NCBI GenBank assembly: GCA_029935325.1
Contig: JAOZKO010000112.1
Span: forward strand, 1 to 8,463
Reading direction: 5' to 3'
Length of the DNA stretch: 8,463 nucleotides
Source: Bacteroidales bacterium
GTDB taxonomy: Bacteria > Bacteroidota > Bacteroidia > Bacteroidales > UBA1556
In this document: one piece after another, positions 6,216 to 8,463 of the stretch
Position numbering within the stretch: the stretch's first letter is position 1
Layout of the letters: every line of letters begins with the position of its first letter
The notes under the pieces: model-generated
The model's database searches: none
What the model was told of the DNA's origin: nothing
The model's input: the letters and a program-made list of their open reading frames with translations, nothing else
Translations under genes and position numbers: made by a program

Positions 6216-7283
6216 TTGGATACAAGAATACGAAAATATATTATTTGGGGAATAATTAGTATTACCTTTTTTCTCATTGCTGACTTGATTTTGGTTAGTG
6301 TTGAGAAAGGAAATCCTGATACTAATATCCACACTTTTGGTGATGCGTTTTGGTATATGCTTGTCACCATTACATCGGTTGGCTATGGAGATATTGTACC
6401 TATAACAGCCGCTGGAAAAGCTATTGGCTATTTATTTGTAATAGCCAGTATTGTAGTTTTAGGAGTTTTAATAAGTAGTATGTCATCAATAATAAATAAA
6501 ATGATACATGAAAAGAAAATGGGCTATAGAGGCACTAAGTTTTCGGGTCACATTGTTTGCATAGGCTGGAATGAATTTAGCAGAATGGTTGTGGATGAAG
6601 TGCTCAATGCCGAAAGAAAAGTAGCAATTGTCACCAATAATAAGGATGATGTAGAGTTTATATATGAGCAATACGGCCACGACAATATCTTTGTTCTATT
6701 TGCCGACTATAATAATCTTGAATCATTGGAAAAGACAAATCCAAGAAATTCTTCAGAAGTTTTCCTAAGTTTTACTGATGATACCGAGGCTTTAACCTAT
6801 GTAATTAAATTTATCAAAAAGTATCCAGACCCAAATGTTGTGGTGGCAATTAACAATCATCATTTACGTGATACATTTTATACTGCTGGGGTTAAATATG
6901 TTGTAGCAAGAAACGAGATTGCATCAAAACTCGTAGCTAGTTATGTATTTGAGCCTGAGGTTGCCGATTTGAATATCGACCTATTAGGTTCTGCATTACA
7001 TGATGATGACTTTGATAATCAACAATATTTAGTGACGGAAAAGAATCCGTATTTGAACAAAAACTATGATGATGCTTTTGTTGCACTTAAAATGAAGTAT
7101 AATATAGTTTTATTAGGCATTGCAAAAGCTGGAAAAGGCGAAAAGAAACTTTTAGTCAATGCAAGGTCTGACACTATTATTGAACTTGATGACTACCTAA
7201 TAATAATGGTTGGTGGAAAAATCAAGAAAAGAGTAGAAAAATTATTTGGAGTAAAGGAGGGGAAAATTTGTTGTAAAGATTAA
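6216..7283 (+). CDS. two-TM potassium channel with RCK (TrkA-N/TrkA-C) regulatory domains
   Basis: This protein is a probable ligand-gated K+ channel of the MthK-like architecture. TM1 is at about 8-28, the pore helix at 43-52, the selectivity filter TSVGYGD at 53-59 and TM2 at about 67-88. A cytoplasmic RCK N domain starts at GHIVCIGWNEFSRMVVDEV (111-129), and a TrkA-C-like domain lies at about 265-345. The Rossmann loop reads IGWNEFS instead of GxGxxG, as in the MthK group (ICGW-type), suggesting the ligand may not be ordinary NAD(H). The start must be TTG at 6216: a TAA lies two codons upstream in frame (6210-6212), and the first in-frame ATG (residue 48) would delete TM1. The C-terminus has adjacent cysteines (352-353). 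Gating ligand and ion selectivity in vivo are inferred, not shown. The gene is divergent from the TerB-like gene. Confidence 0.9.
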   Translation: MDTRIRKYIIWGIISITFFLIADLILVSVEKGNPDTNIHTFGDAFWYMLVTITSVGYGDIVPITAAGKAIGYLFVIASIVVLGVLISSMSSIINKMIHEKKMGYRGTKFSGHIVCIGWNEFSRMVVDEVLNAERKVAIVTNNKDDVEFIYEQYGHDNIFVLFADYNNLESLEKTNPRNSSEVFLSFTDDTEALTYVIKFIKKYPDPNVVVAINNHHLRDTFYTAGVKYVVARNEIASKLVASYVFEPEVADLNIDLLGSALHDDDFDNQQYLVTEKNPYLNKNYDDAFVALKMKYNIVLLGIAKAGKGEKKLLVNARSDTIIELDDYLIIMVGGKIKKRVEKLFGVKEGKICCKD

Positions 7284-7303
7284 GACATTTTACTATACTT
7301 TTG
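7271..7303 (+). promoter_or_regulatory. probable promoter of the TAXI protein gene
   Basis: TACTTTTG at 7296-7303 is an exact TAnnTTTG -7 match, 58 bases before the start codon. A TTG at 7271-7273 lies 22 bases further up, slightly long for a -33 box, and falls inside the last codons of the channel gene. The leader would be about 50 bases. No terminator separates the channel gene from this promoter, so read-through is also possible. Confidence 0.5.
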
Positions 7304-7361
7304 TACTTAAGATAACAAATAACGTACTATTGAAAAAACATACAAACTAAAATTGCGAATC

Positions 7362-8463
7362 ATGAAAAGTAAAATCACATTCATCACATCACTATTTGTA
7401 TTATTAATGATGTTTGGAGCTAATTTAATGGCACAAAGTGAGGAAGAAGGAGAAGAAGTAACAGGGCCAACATTGACTATTATTTCTGGCTTTGAAGGAG
7501 GCTCAAATTATCAAATGGCGATGGACATTCAAAGAATGTGTCGTAAAACATTAGGAACTCCTCAATATGATATTCAAACTGAATCGATTCCTAAAATTGG
7601 ACCTAATGGCGATACATTAAGAGCAGAGCCATTGTATGAAGGTGAAATTGGTGAAATAATGACGGAAGAGAAAGTAACTAAAGTAGCTACTGGTGACACT
7701 ATTGATTTCATTAAAGTTCTTGACTCTGAAGGTAGTTATTATAACTTCCTTAAAGTAAATAAATCAGGTGCTGACATTGCATTCCTTCAGTACGATGTAT
7801 TGCTTTATCAGTCAATGAAAGACCTAAAGCGAACTTATAAGAAAGCTGAAAATATCCGTGTATTGCTTCCTATGGGAACTGAGCAAATTCATATTATCAC
7901 TCTTAAGCAAGATGGTAAAAAAGGAATTGAGAATTTTTCTGACCTAAAGAAAAAACGTGTTGGTATTGGTTCTGCATTAATGGGAACTAATATTACTGCA
8001 AAATATATTAAAGACGTAACAGGAAGCAAATGGGAAAATGTAGAAATTCCTTTCGACAAATCTTTCAAAGCTTTATTCAATGGATCTATTGATGCGTTCT
8101 TCTATGTTGGAGCAAAGCCTGTAAAGGATTTAGCTAATATCTCAAAAGCTATGCGCGATAAGATTACACTAATCTCTATTCCTGCTGATAAAGATGGCAA
8201 ATTAGAGCTAGCATATGAGAAAGTTACAATTACACCTGAAGATTATAAGTGGTTATCAGCTAATGTTGAAACTTTCGCTGTTAAATCATTATTAGTAACT
8301 TCACTAGCTGGACAAACTCCAGAAACTGAGCAAGCTATACAGCAAATGCTTGAGATTATTAAAGCAAATAAAGATAATTCTGCTAACCACCTAAATTGGA
8401 AAGCCGTAAATTTTGCTAAGGATGATGATATTGATTGGGAGTATTACCCAGCAGCATTGAAGT
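7362..8463 (+). CDS. TAXI-family TRAP transporter solute-binding protein (3' end beyond window)
   Basis: The reading frame stays open from the ATG at 7362 to the window edge (367 complete codons, no stop). A Sec signal peptide spans 1-24 (MKSK, hydrophobic core, cleavage after LMA, Gln25 next) with no lipobox, so the mature protein should be periplasmic. An acidic stretch (SEEEGEE, 26-32) follows. TAXI-type solute-binding features are LTIISGFEGGSNYQMAMDI at 38-56, GADIAFLQYDVLL at 136-148, VLLPMGTEQIHIIT at 167-180, IENFSDLKKKRVGIG at 189-203 with ALMGTN at 205-210, and IDAFFYVGAKPV at 243-254. Family members deliver organic acids or similar solutes to a fused DctQM permease; the ligand here is unknown and no permease lies in the window. 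Residues about 76-118 form an extra segment not expected in standard TAXI proteins. Confidence 0.8.
   Translation, partial: MKSKITFITSLFVLLMMFGANLMAQSEEEGEEVTGPTLTIISGFEGGSNYQMAMDIQRMCRKTLGTPQYDIQTESIPKIGPNGDTLRAEPLYEGEIGEIMTEEKVTKVATGDTIDFIKVLDSEGSYYNFLKVNKSGADIAFLQYDVLLYQSMKDLKRTYKKAENIRVLLPMGTEQIHIITLKQDGKKGIENFSDLKKKRVGIGSALMGTNITAKYIKDVTGSKWENVEIPFDKSFKALFNGSIDAFFYVGAKPVKDLANISKAMRDKITLISIPADKDGKLELAYEKVTITPEDYKWLSANVETFAVKSLLVTSLAGQTPETEQAIQQMLEIIKANKDNSANHLNWKAVNFAKDDDIDWEYYPAALK

Noticed and set aside
6134..6370. 78-codon open frame on the - strand at the divergent gap
   Set aside because: It overlaps the N-terminal TM1 and pore coding of the channel and crosses the promoter region, with no recognisable features.
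6486..6680. 64-codon open frame on the - strand inside the channel gene
   Set aside because: It is antisense to the TM2/RCK coding region, and its hydrophobic look mirrors the AT-rich coding strand.
7889..8080. 63-codon open frame on the - strand inside the TAXI gene
   Set aside because: It is antisense to conserved TAXI motifs, with no supporting start context or homology.

Overview
The window is an AT-rich bacterial chromosome segment that most likely comes from a member of the Bacteroidota. Four things point there: the gene order parA-parB-DUF5683-dapB-lepB, the long signal peptidase I with an extra N-terminal membrane region, the lack of Shine-Dalgarno sequences in front of nearly all genes, and -7 elements of the TAnnTTTG type. 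The class within the phylum cannot be settled from this sequence. No phage, IS, CRISPR, rRNA or tRNA was seen, and no gap between genes exceeds 300 bases.

Left block (about 1-5700, + strand). After a possible tail of an upstream gene comes a tightly packed run: a UPF0173-type metallo-beta-lactamase-fold hydrolase, ParA, ParB, a DUF5683 envelope protein and dihydrodipicolinate reductase (DapB). Gaps are 8, -4, 12 and 2 bases, so this looks like one transcript. A 74-base gap with a possible promoter and a 17-base palindrome precedes lepB, and a strong bidirectional hairpin terminator closes the block. The run mixes chromosome segregation (ParAB) with envelope and cell-wall functions: DapB supplies the diaminopimelate/lysine branch and LepB processes exported proteins.

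Right block (about 5700-8463). A small acidic TerB-like protein is encoded on the - strand and converges on the lepB terminator. It is divergent from a two-TM potassium channel with a cytoplasmic RCK/TrkA-type regulatory region. The channel gene must start at TTG. The 119-base divergent gap carries promoter-like elements on both strands and an 18-base all-A/T palindrome inside the channel promoter spacer. Downstream, a secreted TAXI-type TRAP solute-binding protein has its own promoter-like sequence and runs off the window edge. It carries an extra segment of about 40 residues in its first lobe.

Most genes belong to known families, and I do not see a clearly new multi-gene system. The points most worth a second look are the TAXI protein variant, the TerB/K+ channel divergent pair with its TTG start and palindromic promoter, the short SD-led ORF in front of the hydrolase gene, and the inverted repeats in parB and before lepB. 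All computations were done by eye; no database search was possible.
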